Positions 1 through 8,415 of a stretch of DNA of 64,000 nt are shown here, piece after piece. The translations under genes and the position numbers were made by a program. Numbering within the stretch: position 1 is the first letter of the stretch; the number at the start of each line of letters is the position of its first letter. This DNA comes from an uncultured Bacteroidales bacterium (lineage in GTDB: Bacteria > Bacteroidota > Bacteroidia > Bacteroidales > Bacteroidaceae). The notes under the pieces were generated by a model. It saw only the letters and a list, made by a program, of their open reading frames with translations. It did no database searches and was not told where the DNA came from. The DNA is taken from the NCBI GenBank assembly GCA_902779165.1, contig CACZAN010000010.1:1-64000 (forward strand), read 5' to 3'.

Positions 1-161
1 CCGCCCACATGGCGGTAATAGGCCTGCTGGCCCGTTGCTTCCAATAACCGTGAGGTCGGCAACTTCCCTTGTTCAACGAGTTTATAGACATACTGACGGA
101 ACGGCGCACCATCGGCTATTATGAATAACGAAAATGCCGGAGAATGGAGGTGACAGGACAA
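1..161 (-). CDS. Possible 5' end of an unidentified leftward gene (partial)
   Basis: The minus strand has a frame open from an in-frame stop near position 196 to the window edge. It reads as plausible protein, including FRQYVYKLVEQGKLP, but has no ATG; the only usable start seen is TTG at 161. No family is recognised. It could be the start of a gene outside the window, a decayed gene, or chance. Confidence 0.2.
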   Translation of the reverse strand, partial: MSCHLHSPAFSLFIIADGAPFRQYVYKLVEQGKLPTSRLLEATGQQAYYRHVG

Positions 162-201
162 ATTATTCGGAGAAAATGTGGAGAAATCGGATAATTAGTG
201 G

Positions 202-210
202 TATCTTTGC
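202..210 (+). promoter_or_regulatory. Bacteroidetes -7 element of queF
   Basis: TATCTTTGC followed by GGGCGAA fits the Bacteroidetes TAnnTTTG consensus. It leaves an untranslated leader of roughly 35 bases before the queF ATG. No clear TTTG -33 box was found upstream. Confidence 0.6.
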
Positions 211-250
211 GGGCGAATATCGAACGAAAATGCGAAAACGTATATAAAAT

Positions 251-718
251 ATGGAAGATCAAAGGAATGAAAGGGCCACGCTGTCTGCCCTGGGACGAAA
301 GACGGAGTATCCGACGGACTATGCACCGCAGGTGCTGGAGACCTTCGAGAACAGACACCCGGACAACGACTACTGGGTGCGCTTCAACTGCCCTGAGTTC
401 ACGAGTCTGTGCCCGATAACGGGGCAGCCGGACTTCGCAGAAATCCGCATCAACTACCTGCCGGGCAAGCTGATGGTGGAGAGCAAGTCGCTGAAGTTGT
501 ATTTGTTCAGCTTCCGCAATCACGGGGACTTCCATGAGGACTGCGTGAACACAATCATGAAGGATCTCATCCGACTGATGCAGCCGAAGTATATTGAGGT
601 CATCGGACTCTTCACCCCGCGCGGAGGCATCAGTATCTATCCGTATGCGAATTACGGCCTGCCGGGCACGAAATACGAGGAGATGGCGCAGTACCGATTG
701 CTGCACCACGACTTGTAA
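251..718 (+). CDS. queF: QueF, NADPH-dependent 7-cyano-7-deazaguanine reductase
   Basis: Reduces preQ0 to preQ1 in queuosine biosynthesis, a cytoplasmic tunnelling-fold enzyme. At 155 residues it is the short, unimodular type I form. The catalytic pair is visible as Cys54 and Asp61 in [13 protein letters not shown], and the NADPH-binding QueF motif ESKSLKLY lies at residues 77-84. The start is placed at ATG 251, downstream of the promoter; an upstream ATG at 198 lies in another frame. Two other queuosine genes, the precursor transporter and queC, sit together near 50 kb, so the pathway is split. The stop codon is followed immediately by a palindromic repeat. Confidence 0.95.
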   Translation: MEDQRNERATLSALGRKTEYPTDYAPQVLETFENRHPDNDYWVRFNCPEFTSLCPITGQPDFAEIRINYLPGKLMVESKSLKLYLFSFRNHGDFHEDCVNTIMKDLIRLMQPKYIEVIGLFTPRGGISIYPYANYGLPGTKYEEMAQYRLLHHDL

Positions 719-1087
719 GGTACGCGATAGGGATTCGTTGTCGCGTACCTAAAGGCACGCATATTTTTTTGCCATTGCATACCAGCCAGTAAAATGGCTG
801 GCTACCATTGTTATGCCCCTATGGGGCATAATAGGGCTGTTTATTGGCATTACGTTCGATAAAGAAAGGGTTAAAGGAATGAGTTGGCTAATATTGTTAT
901 GCCCCTGGGGCATTGCGTTTTCGAATTGTTGACATGCGTGCCGTTAGCCCCATCGGGGCGCGACAGAGATAGCCAGCCGTTTCCGCTCGGCGCTCTGCGA
1001 CGCTTCACGCTTGAAGAACGGCTGGAAATGATGATGTTAATGGATAGCGTGCCGTAGGTACGCGACAACGAATCCCTATCGCGTACC
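719..1087. repeat. 369-bp element with perfect 31-bp inverted repeats
   Basis: Bases 719-749 and 1057-1087 are exact reverse complements. Each arm is itself a palindrome, beginning GGTACGCGA and ending TCGCGTACC, so each can fold alone. The interior contains further stems: CCAGCCAGTAAAATGGCTGG near 783-802, TGCCCCTATGGGGCA near 815, TGCCCCTGGGGCA near 900, and GCCAGCCGTT...AACGGCTGG at about 972-1026. No credible ORF lies inside. It exactly fills the gap between two convergent genes, and its right end supplies the stop codon of the leftward gene. It may be a non-autonomous repeat that also ends transcription. Confidence 0.75.
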
Positions 1088-1674
1088 TAAAGGAAAGCCC
1101 GCTGAAGCAGTGCCATGACGATATCCAACGGGAAGCCCTCGAAGCGGCTGCGCACGCGTTGGGTCTTGTGGTTTATCAGGTTTTTGAGGTATTCCCCGAA
1201 GCGGGGAACGACGGACGCATTGTCCTTTGGTTCTGTGGACCAGATGCCGATGAAGCGTCCCTTCTTTGCATCGAAGCCGGTGGGATGGTGGTGGTTGGAG
1301 AACCACCAGTAGGCCTCGTAGAAATGCTTGTGCTGCGCGGGGCTGAGCACAGGTTCCACCAGGTCGGGCACGTGGATGTTGTCGAGGAAGGATTCGGGCG
1401 CCCCACCCTGCTGCCGCAACCCCAGTACTTCGGGGTATTTGTTGCGGTAGTAGGTGATGGCCGACAGCACCTGACCGAGAAAGGTGAAGAGCTGGGAGTT
1501 CCGTCCGACGCCGAAGTTCTCCACCGCATAGAGGTAGGACATCGCATCCTTTGCGGCCCTCGCTGCCGCCAGCAGCGCCTCGCGTTGTTGTTCGTAGCGA
1601 ACGTGCCCGAGGCGGCAGGCAAGCAGGAGAGGGTCGAGATAGAGGAAATCGGGGGCTGTGGAACCGGTTGGCAT
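1087..1674 (-). CDS. Hypothetical protein, 195 aa
   Basis: No family recognised. The sequence has the composition of a real soluble protein, with an Ala/Leu/Arg-rich helical N-terminal half and an aromatic, His-rich segment (FYEAYWWFSNHHHPTGF) at about residues 118-134. There is no signal peptide or membrane segment. It begins 48 bases after metY ends, on the same strand and without its own TTTGC promoter, so it is probably the last gene of the leftward operon. A long opposite-strand frame (1159-1989) runs through it and into metY; I regard that as a shadow. The stop codon comes from the adjacent inverted repeat. Confidence 0.6.
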   Translation of the reverse strand: MPTGSTAPDFLYLDPLLLACRLGHVRYEQQREALLAAARAAKDAMSYLYAVENFGVGRNSQLFTFLGQVLSAITYYRNKYPEVLGLRQQGGAPESFLDNIHVPDLVEPVLSPAQHKHFYEAYWWFSNHHHPTGFDAKKGRFIGIWSTEPKDNASVVPRFGEYLKNLINHKTQRVRSRFEGFPLDIVMALLQRAFL

Positions 1675-1722
1675 CGGACGAATTACAGGTGTGTTCTATT
1701 AATTATAATTTATAGGACCCAC

Positions 1723-3000
1723 CTACATCTTCTGCATCGCCTGTTCGAGGTCGGCGATGATGTCGTCGACATTCTCGATGCCCACGCTGAGGCGGATGAG
1801 GTCGGGTGCCACGCCTGCCTCCAGCAGCTGCTCGTCGGAGAGCTGACGGTGGGTGTGGCTGGCAGGATGGAGCACACAGGTGCGCGCGTCGGCCACGTGG
1901 GTGACAATGCTGACAAAATCGAGGTTATCCATGAAGCGTATGGCATCCTCGCGCGTGCCTTTCAGTCCGAAGGCAATGACTCCGCATGAACCGTTGGGCA
2001 GGTACTTCTGTGCCAACGGATAGTTTTTGTTGGAGGGCAGTCCGCAGTAGTTGACCCATCCCACACGCGGGTTCTTCTCCAGCCACTCGGCCACGCGCTG
2101 AGCATTCTCGCAGTGGCGCGGCATGCGCAGATGCAGGGTCTCGAGTCCGAGGTTGAGCAGGAAGCAGTTCTGGGGAGAGGGGATGCTGCCCAGGTCGCGC
2201 ATGAGTTGCGAGACGAGTTTGGTGACGTAGGCCTTACGGCCGAAGGCTTTGGTGTAGGTGAGGCCATGATAGCTCTCATCGGGGGTGGTCAGGCCGGGGA
2301 ACTTGTCGGCATGGGCATCCCAGTCGAAGTTGCCGCTGTCGATGATGGCGCCGCCAACCTGGGTGGCGTGGCCGTCCATGTATTTGGTGGTGGAGTGAGT
2401 GACGATGTCGCACCCCCACTCTATCGGCCGGCAGTTGATGGGTGTGGCGAAGGTGTTATCAACAATAAGGGGCACGCCGTGCTTGTGGGCCATCTTGGCA
2501 AAGCGCTCGATATCGAAGACATTGCCGCCGGGGTTGGAAATGGTCTCGCCGAAGAAGCACTTGGTATTCGGCCGGAAAGCGGCCTCGATGCGTTCGTCGT
2601 CCCAGTCCGGGTCGATGAAGGTGCAGTCGATGCCGAGTTTCTTCATCGTGACGCCGAAGAGGTTATAGGTGCCGCCATAGATGCTGTTGGCGGTGATGAA
2701 GTGGTCGCCGGCCTGACAGATATTGAAGACGGCATAGAACGAGGCGGCCTGACCTGAGGAGGTCAGCATACAGCCCACACCGCCCTCAAGGGCATTGATT
2801 TTGGCAGCCACGGCATCGTTCGTGGGGTTTGCCAGACGGGTGTAGAAATATCCTTCTTCCTCGAGGTCGAAGAGGCGTGCCATCTGTTCGCTGGTTTCGT
2901 AACGGAACGTGGTGCTCTGATAGATGGGCAGCTGCTGGGGCTGTCCCTTCGAGGGATGCCAACCGCCGTGAATGCATAGGGTTTCGAGATTCTTTTTCAT
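1723..3000 (-). CDS. metY: O-acetylhomoserine sulfhydrylase (MetY-type)
   Basis: PLP enzyme of the Cys/Met metabolism family that makes homocysteine from O-acetylhomoserine and sulfide, in the cytoplasm. The Schiff-base lysine is Lys206 in HSTTKYMDGH and the pyridine-binding Asp is Asp181 in DNTFATP. YFYTRLANPT near residues 51-60 and SSGQAA at 81-86 are typical of the family. The length of 425 residues and the N-terminal ETLCIHGGW favour MetY over the shorter cystathionine gamma-synthase/MetB group. It starts about 30 bases after dprA. No SAM riboswitch is visible in that short gap. Confidence 0.9.
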   Translation of the reverse strand: MKKNLETLCIHGGWHPSKGQPQQLPIYQSTTFRYETSEQMARLFDLEEEGYFYTRLANPTNDAVAAKINALEGGVGCMLTSSGQAASFYAVFNICQAGDHFITANSIYGGTYNLFGVTMKKLGIDCTFIDPDWDDERIEAAFRPNTKCFFGETISNPGGNVFDIERFAKMAHKHGVPLIVDNTFATPINCRPIEWGCDIVTHSTTKYMDGHATQVGGAIIDSGNFDWDAHADKFPGLTTPDESYHGLTYTKAFGRKAYVTKLVSQLMRDLGSIPSPQNCFLLNLGLETLHLRMPRHCENAQRVAEWLEKNPRVGWVNYCGLPSNKNYPLAQKYLPNGSCGVIAFGLKGTREDAIRFMDNLDFVSIVTHVADARTCVLHPASHTHRQLSDEQLLEAGVAPDLIRLSVGIENVDDIIADLEQAMQKM

Positions 3001-3031
3001 GCTGATTATTATTTAATTGTATCTGAACATT

Positions 3032-4198
3032 CTAATGGATGAGGTGGTACTTGTTGCCAGCCAGTTTCCGGATGATGCCCTTCATCTCCAGCGGCAGCAG
3101 GAAGGACGTGAGCCGCGCCACGGGCAGGCCGGTTTTGGCAATCAAGTCAGAGAGGGAGAGGTCGCCGCCGCACGCTTTGAGGGCAGAGACGATGGCCTGC
3201 TCCTCGGGCACAGCAACAAGCGGCGAGGCCGCGGATGCGGGGTTTTCGGAGGGCTGCGCTGCGGCAGGGAAATCCATCACCCCCTGTCCGTCGGGCTGGC
3301 AGACGGGCTCCCATCCGAGGTCGGCAAGGATATCTGCTGCGGAGGTGACGAGGTGGGCTCCCTGACGGCGGATGAGGTGGTTGCAGCCTGCCGACGCGAT
3401 GTCGGTAGGACGGCCCGGGAAGCTGCATACCTCGCGGTTGTAGCCGCTCGCCATCTCGGCCGTGATGAGCGATCCGCCCCGTTCGGGGCTCTCGATGACA
3501 ACGGTGGCGTCGGCGAGTCCGGCCACGATACGGTTGCGCTGCACAAAGTTCACTTTCTCTATCTGGGTATGACTCATAAACTCCGTCAGCAGTCCTCCCT
3601 GCTGCAGCATCTCTATGGCTGTCTGGCGATGCAGGCGGGGGTATATTTCATCAAGGCCGTGGGCGAGCACACCCACCGTAGGCAGATGATTGGCCAGCGA
3701 TGCACGATGAGCTGCGATGTCGATTCCGTAGGCCAGGCCGCTGACCACGAGTGTATCGGGCAGCAACCGCGCGAGGTCGGCAGCAAGGCTGTTGCAGAGG
3801 TCGCGCCCGCGCTCGGTGCAGCGACGGGTGCCGACGACACTGATGACATGTTTAGCATTGAGGTCTGCGGCGCCCAGCTGATAGAGGATTAGCGGGGCAT
3901 CGTCGCACTGCCGCAGCCGGCGGGGATAAGCCGACGGGTCCTGCAGCGCCAACACCTTTATTTTATGTTCGCGCGCGTAGGAGAGTTCCTGCTCACAGCG
4001 ACCGAGCTCGCTCTCCATCCCGGCCAGCACCTCTGCAGCACGCGGAGAGAAATGCTCCATCATGCGGCCCAGGTCGCGACGGTTCTCGAAGACCGCGGTG
4101 GCCGAGCCCACCTCGTTGAGCAAGGTGCGCTGCTGGCTGGCATTGAACGGCATCAGCCGCGTGAGAGCCATCGTATAGATCAGTTCCTGGTCTGTCAT
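3032..4198 (-). CDS. dprA: DprA/Smf, DNA-processing protein A
   Basis: Binds incoming single-stranded DNA and loads RecA in natural transformation; it is widely conserved even in species not known to be competent. The 388-residue protein has an N-terminal helical part, a central Rossmann-like domain with VVGTR at about residue 121, VVSGLAYGIDIAAHRA at about 154-169, and NFVQRNRIVAGLADATVVIE followed by GSLITAEMA, all hallmarks of DprA. The C-terminal 60 residues form a small winged-helix-like domain (LSDLIAKTGLPVARLTSFLL). The start lies 1 base after the thioesterase stop, so the two are probably translationally coupled. Confidence 0.93.
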   Translation of the reverse strand: MTDQELIYTMALTRLMPFNASQQRTLLNEVGSATAVFENRRDLGRMMEHFSPRAAEVLAGMESELGRCEQELSYAREHKIKVLALQDPSAYPRRLRQCDDAPLILYQLGAADLNAKHVISVVGTRRCTERGRDLCNSLAADLARLLPDTLVVSGLAYGIDIAAHRASLANHLPTVGVLAHGLDEIYPRLHRQTAIEMLQQGGLLTEFMSHTQIEKVNFVQRNRIVAGLADATVVIESPERGGSLITAEMASGYNREVCSFPGRPTDIASAGCNHLIRRQGAHLVTSAADILADLGWEPVCQPDGQGVMDFPAAAQPSENPASAASPLVAVPEEQAIVSALKACGGDLSLSDLIAKTGLPVARLTSFLLPLEMKGIIRKLAGNKYHLIH

Positions 4199-4199
4199 C

Positions 4200-4589
4200 C
4201 TACATGAGTTTATCCAATTCTTCGACGCCCAATGACAGCTGACCGTTGATCAGGCAGACGACATCCACCCGGGCCCGCAGAGAGAGTGTCTGGTCGGACT
4301 GGCGGATGATGTCCTGGTAGAAGACATAGCGCGCCCCCTCTTTCTGCACATTCACGCATGAGAGGAACTCGTCGCCGCTGCGCAGAGGGGCTTTGAACGA
4401 CATCGTGATGCGAGCCACCACGCAGTCGATGCCCCGGTCGTGGAGGTCGGCGAAGCTGACGCCCTCGGAGAGGATGAACTCATGGCGGGCGTGTTCCATA
4501 TAGTGCTGATAGTTGGCATTGTTGACAATGCCTTGCAGGTCGCATTCATAGTCGCGGACCTTCATGGGGAGTGTGAAACGATAGTCCAT
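4200..4589 (-). CDS. Hotdog-fold acyl-CoA thioesterase (YbgC/FadM-like)
   Basis: Single hotdog domain of 129 residues. The motif VRDYECDLQGIVNNANYQHY at residues 11-30 matches the 4-hydroxybenzoyl-CoA/YbgC group, with Asp17 in the position of the catalytic Asp, followed by EHARHEFI on the central helix. It probably hydrolyses an acyl-CoA in the cytoplasm; the substrate cannot be told from sequence. It lies between DUF2851 and dprA with single-base gaps on both sides, so it is inside the operon. Confidence 0.85.
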   Translation of the reverse strand: MDYRFTLPMKVRDYECDLQGIVNNANYQHYMEHARHEFILSEGVSFADLHDRGIDCVVARITMSFKAPLRSGDEFLSCVNVQKEGARYVFYQDIIRQSDQTLSLRARVDVVCLINGQLSLGVEELDKLM

Positions 4590-4590
4590 T

Positions 4591-5889
4591 TTAATGTTGT
4601 CTCAAATATTCGAATCCGAAACGGCAGTGGAGGCAGTCCTTGCGATCGCAGTACTCGCGCTTGAGTTGGATGAGTGCCTGGCTGTCGGCAGCACTGCCGA
4701 CGCTAATGCCGCATTGGCGCCACTGGCGGATGATGAAATTCTGTTCGGGCCTCAACTCCTCGAGCAGGCTCACTGCCCGCTCCTGTGCGGCTTCGTCGTT
4801 GTGCGCCTCGCCGTAAGCAAAGAGCATCGGGCAGACGGTGTTGATGATGATCAGGTCGCGGCTGGCTTCGGTAAGGTGCTTGGCCGACGGCTTGCTTTCG
4901 AGGCCGAAGAGGTAGTGGGTCTGCCAATACTCCGAGGGGGCGGTGTCGAGGGCCGCATGGAAAGCTTCGCGCGAGGTGGCTTTCATCAACTGCGAAAAGC
5001 CGGCAGTGGCGCGATGATAGAGCTGCGCTAACTGCACTATTCTCAGGTGCGGAAAGTTCTGCGGCCGCAGTCGCAGATAGCGCCAGCGCTCTGACTCCAT
5101 CGGCTCCGGCAGCTGGAATTTGTGCTGAAGGTAGGTCCATTCTTTCTGCAGCCGAAGGAAGTAGGTGTCCTGTGCGGCTGCCTCGCGCGATGTAGGGGGA
5201 ACGGCCTCGAGGCGGAGCAGTCCTGCCGTACCGAGGAAGAGGGCTTCGAGTTGGAAGAGGTCGTCGCGGTGCTTGGCGGCAGCATAGAGGGGCAGCTGTC
5301 GTCCCCACGCCTCGAAGGCATCGCCATTAAGGCCGAAGCCGAAATTGCGGGCCAGGGCGATGAAGAGGGTGCGCTCCCAGTCGCCATCGACGGATTGCAA
5401 CCAGTCGAGACAACGACGGGCGCGCTCGGTGAGGCGGTCGGCCAGCAGGGCAGACATCCACGAATGCACCGTCAGGGCACTGACCGAAGGGATGATACGC
5501 CAACAGCGCGGATAGTCTTCCGTGCGACAGAGTTCTGCGTAGTGCTGGCGAACGCTGTCAGGAACCGACAGACAGAGTTGAGGGAGCTGCTTGCCGTCGG
5601 CTGTGGTGACCTCGGCATCAGCCGTTTCGACGACGTGGAGAATTACATTGTTGTAGGCGGCATCCGTCTGATGACCGTGGCGCTGCCAGTCGCTGGAACG
5701 CAGGTGGATTTCCACATTTCCCACCCACATCGTTCCGCCGATACGCACTTTGGCATTAAAGAAGTCGGGACCGGAATCCCGATTATGCAGGCCGGGGTCT
5801 ATGACCTCCACCGTCTGTCCCCCGGTGGTCGTCAAGGGGCCAAGGGGCAGCATCCGATGTTTCCAGACGTAGTGCAGCAGCTTTTCCAT
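4591..5889 (-). CDS. DUF2851 family protein
   Basis: Recognisable from the N-terminal block LLHYVWKH...GLHNRDSGPDFFNAKVRIGG...WVGNVEIHLRSSDW, which in this family resembles a PD-(D/E)xK-like fold. Function unknown; about 432 residues, with a Cys-rich end (REYCDRKDCLHCRFG) that may bind metal. I chose ATG 5889: an upstream in-frame TTG at 5925 overlaps the promoter, so it would lie before the transcript begins. First gene of a leftward operon with thioesterase, dprA and metY. Confidence 0.85.
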   Translation of the reverse strand: MEKLLHYVWKHRMLPLGPLTTTGGQTVEVIDPGLHNRDSGPDFFNAKVRIGGTMWVGNVEIHLRSSDWQRHGHQTDAAYNNVILHVVETADAEVTTADGKQLPQLCLSVPDSVRQHYAELCRTEDYPRCWRIIPSVSALTVHSWMSALLADRLTERARRCLDWLQSVDGDWERTLFIALARNFGFGLNGDAFEAWGRQLPLYAAAKHRDDLFQLEALFLGTAGLLRLEAVPPTSREAAAQDTYFLRLQKEWTYLQHKFQLPEPMESERWRYLRLRPQNFPHLRIVQLAQLYHRATAGFSQLMKATSREAFHAALDTAPSEYWQTHYLFGLESKPSAKHLTEASRDLIIINTVCPMLFAYGEAHNDEAAQERAVSLLEELRPEQNFIIRQWRQCGISVGSAADSQALIQLKREYCDRKDCLHCRFGFEYLRQH

Positions 5890-5913
5890 AATGCTTTTTG
5901 CGCGATTTCGGGC

Positions 5914-5922
5914 GCAAAGATA
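5914..5922 (-). promoter_or_regulatory. Promoter -7 element for the DUF2851-thioesterase-dprA-metY operon
   Basis: On the minus strand it reads TATCTTTGC followed by GCCCGAAAT. The ATG lies 24 bases beyond it. It decides the start codon choice for DUF2851. Confidence 0.65.
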
Positions 5923-5929
5923 CAAATAA

Positions 5930-5956
5930 GTTTAGAGTTTAGGGTTTAGAGTTTAG
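5930..5956. repeat. Short GTTTAGAG/GTTTAGG tandem repeat
   Basis: Four near-copies of a 6-8-base unit (GTTTAGAG, TTTAGGG, TTTAGAG, TTTAG). It sits between the divergent promoters of the DUF2851 operon and dapB, just upstream of the first. Confidence 0.5.
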
Positions 5957-6050
5957 TGAAATTTCCATTTGCAACATTAAAAAACCTAATTATTGTGCCT
6001 TCCAACGCAAATATTACCGAGCTTTCAGCCTTAAACTATAAACTTTTCAC

Positions 6051-6059
6051 TACCTTTGC
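6051..6059 (+). promoter_or_regulatory. Promoter -7 element of dapB
   Basis: TACCTTTGC followed by GCCCGAATT, 24 bases before the dapB ATG. Confidence 0.65.
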
Positions 6060-6083
6060 GCCCGAATTCTAAAAACAAAGACA

Positions 6084-6839
6084 ATGAAGATAGCACTTAT
6101 CGGCTATGGCAAGATGGGGCGAATGATAGAAGAAATCGCCCTCAGCCGCGGCCATGAAATAGTCTGCCGAATCGATATAGACAATCAACAAGACTTCCAG
6201 AGCGAGGCATTCCGCACTGCGGACGTAGCCATAGAGTTCACGGCTCCGGCTGTGGCTTATGGTAATATACAACGTTGCTTCGAAACTGGAGTGAAAGTCG
6301 TCTCAGGCAGTACGGGCTGGATGGCAGATCATGCAGAAGAAGTCCGCCGCCAATGCCGCGAGGACGGCAAGACGCTGTTCTGGAGTTCAAATTTCTCGGT
6401 GGGGGTGTATCTCTTTGGAGCCATCAACCGCTACCTGGCCCGCCTGATGAACAACTTCCCGCAGTACGAGGTGCGGATGGAGGAGGTGCATCACATCCAT
6501 AAGCTGGATCACCCCAGTGGCACGGCGATTACGCTTGCCGAACAAATCCTGAGCGAGGTGGAACGTAAGGACTCCTGGAGTCTCGGCACCCTGACACAGC
6601 CCGACGGCAGCGTGGTCGACGAACATACGCCGGCGGCCAACGAGCTGGCCATCGACAGCATACGCCGAGGAGAAGTGCCGGGCATCCACAGCATCACCTG
6701 GAACAGCGAGGCCGACAGCATCACCATCACACACGATGCCCACTCGCGCCGAGGCTTTGCCCTGGGTGCCGTGCTTGCCGCAGAATACACGGCTCAGCAC
6801 AGCGGACTGCTCACGATGGATGATATGTTTGGGGAGTGA
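6084..6839 (+). CDS. dapB: DapB, 4-hydroxy-tetrahydrodipicolinate reductase
   Basis: Reduces the dihydrodipicolinate precursor with NAD(P)H in lysine and diaminopimelate synthesis, in the cytoplasm. The N-terminal nucleotide-binding loop is IGYGKMG (residues 6-12). The substrate domain holds the signature EVHHIHKLDHPSGTA, with His136/His137 and Lys140 in the catalytic positions. At 251 residues it is the usual length. It has its own promoter and is followed by lepB after an 80-base gap containing a palindromic repeat. Confidence 0.95.
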   Translation: MKIALIGYGKMGRMIEEIALSRGHEIVCRIDIDNQQDFQSEAFRTADVAIEFTAPAVAYGNIQRCFETGVKVVSGSTGWMADHAEEVRRQCREDGKTLFWSSNFSVGVYLFGAINRYLARLMNNFPQYEVRMEEVHHIHKLDHPSGTAITLAEQILSEVERKDSWSLGTLTQPDGSVVDEHTPAANELAIDSIRRGEVPGIHSITWNSEADSITITHDAHSRRGFALGAVLAAEYTAQHSGLLTMDDMFGE

Positions 6840-6840
6840 A

Positions 6841-6877
6841 AAGCCCACCCCCTCCCCCTCCCTGATGAGGGGAGATG
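6841..6877. repeat. GC-rich palindromic element, intergenic copy (dapB-lepB)
   Basis: AAGCCCACCCC, then a CCCCCTCCCTGATGAGGGGAG hairpin-like core. It belongs to the same family as copies at 10191, 30023, 42190, 47876, 48866, 60373 and 60468. It follows the dapB stop directly and could weaken read-through into lepB. Confidence 0.7.
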
Positions 6878-6922
6878 GGATTGAGATTTTGAAATATTGA
6901 ACATTGAATAGTAGACTTTTCT

Positions 6923-8380
6923 ATGAAGAAGATAAATAAAAAAGTTACTTGGAAAGATTGGGCTAAAATGCTCATCTTCGTGGCACTATACATCTGGTTC
7001 CTCGCGTGGGTTGATGCTTGGTGGGGACTCATCGTCGTTCCCTTTATCTTTGATGCTTACATCACCCATAAGATTCCATGGACGTGGTGGAAGGAGCTGG
7101 AGAATCCTGTCACACGGACTATCATGTCGTGGGTCGATGCTATCGTCTTCGCACTCGTGGCGGTGTATTTTGTCAACATCTATTTCTTCCAGAACTACAC
7201 CATACCTTCATCTTCGCTCGAAAAGAGCCTCCTCGTGGGAGACTACCTCTTCGTATCGAAGATGAGCTATGGCCCTCGCGTGCCTCAGACGCCTTTGCAC
7301 CTGCCCCTGGTGCAGCACACCCTGCCAGGAGGCATGAAGAGCTATAGCGAGCTGATTCAGTGGAAATACAAGCGCGTGTCGCCCAAGCCCGTGCAGCTCA
7401 ACGACATTGTCGTCTTCAACTATCCGGCCGGCGACAGCGTGCTCTCGAATCCGTTCTACCAGAGCACCGACCTCTATGCACTATCGTACGGCTATGGCCG
7501 GCAGATTGTAAAGCAGAATTCCGACTACCTCTCTCAGCTCGACAGCCTTCCGGCGTTGCAGCAGCGGCAGATCTTCAACTTCATCTATACCATTGGCCGC
7601 CAGTACCTCGCGCAGAACCGAGGGGAATTCGGCGACGTCAGCACTCGTCCTGTCGACCGCCGCGAGAACTATGTGAAGAGGTGCGTGGGGCTGCCCGGAC
7701 AGACGCTCGAGATCCGGGACCGCGTCGTCTACCTCGACGGAAAACCCAACAAGGAGCCTGACAATGTGCAATACAACTACCACGTCAAGCTGAAGGGCGG
7801 CCTGCGCGACCTGCCCGAAGAGTTCGCACACGAACTCGGCATCTCCGACGACGATCTGCGCGACCTGCATCAGACCGGCATCCTCCCCCTCACTGCTGCC
7901 ACCCGCGACCAACTGCTGGCCGCAACCAACTATGTGGATACTATTGCTGTCGTAGACATGAGCAGCGACAAGGGAGAAGTATATCCTCTCAATGCCTCTA
8001 CGGGCTGGACGCGCGACAACTACGGACCCGTCTGGATTCCGAAGAAAGGCGAGACCATTCAGCTCACGCTCGAGAACCTGCCGATTTACGAGCGGCCCAT
8101 CCACGCTTATGAAGGCAACAGCCTGCGAGTGGACGACGAGGGACACATCTTCATCAACGACAGCCTCGCCACCAGCTACACCTTCAAGATGGATTACTAC
8201 TGGATGATGGGCGACAACCGCCACAACTCTGCCGACTCCCGCTTCTGGGGCTTCGTGCCAGAGGACCACATCGTCGGAAAACCCATCATGATCTGGCTGT
8301 CCACCGACAAGGACAGAGGATGGCTACGCGGCCACATCCGATGGAACCGACTCTTCCGCTGGGTGGAGAACATCAATTAA
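6923..8380 (+). CDS. lepB: LepB, signal peptidase I
   Basis: Inner-membrane Ser/Lys endopeptidase that removes signal peptides. Two to three hydrophobic segments lie in the first 90 residues (about 15-45 and 70-90). The catalytic Ser98 is in IPSSSLEKSL and the general base Lys252 in NYVKRCVGLPG; the C-terminal box MMGDNRHNSADSRFWGFVPE is intact. At 485 residues it is much longer than the E. coli enzyme because of insertions between the Ser and Lys boxes and before the last box, as is common in Bacteroidetes. Confidence 0.93.
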   Translation: MKKINKKVTWKDWAKMLIFVALYIWFLAWVDAWWGLIVVPFIFDAYITHKIPWTWWKELENPVTRTIMSWVDAIVFALVAVYFVNIYFFQNYTIPSSSLEKSLLVGDYLFVSKMSYGPRVPQTPLHLPLVQHTLPGGMKSYSELIQWKYKRVSPKPVQLNDIVVFNYPAGDSVLSNPFYQSTDLYALSYGYGRQIVKQNSDYLSQLDSLPALQQRQIFNFIYTIGRQYLAQNRGEFGDVSTRPVDRRENYVKRCVGLPGQTLEIRDRVVYLDGKPNKEPDNVQYNYHVKLKGGLRDLPEEFAHELGISDDDLRDLHQTGILPLTAATRDQLLAATNYVDTIAVVDMSSDKGEVYPLNASTGWTRDNYGPVWIPKKGETIQLTLENLPIYERPIHAYEGNSLRVDDEGHIFINDSLATSYTFKMDYYWMMGDNRHNSADSRFWGFVPEDHIVGKPIMIWLSTDKDRGWLRGHIRWNRLFRWVENIN

Positions 8381-8415
8381 CAGGACGAATATTCACACTA
8401 ATCATCATATCCTTT

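Noticed and set aside
719-1087. Insertion sequence
   Set aside because: Inverted repeats are present, but no transposase ORF lies within, and no flanking target duplication is obvious.
3001-3031. SAM riboswitch upstream of metY
   Set aside because: Only about 30 bases separate dprA and metY, too short for known SAM riboswitches.
5889-5925. TTG start at 5925 for DUF2851
   Set aside because: It overlaps the promoter -7 element, so it would lie upstream of the transcript start.
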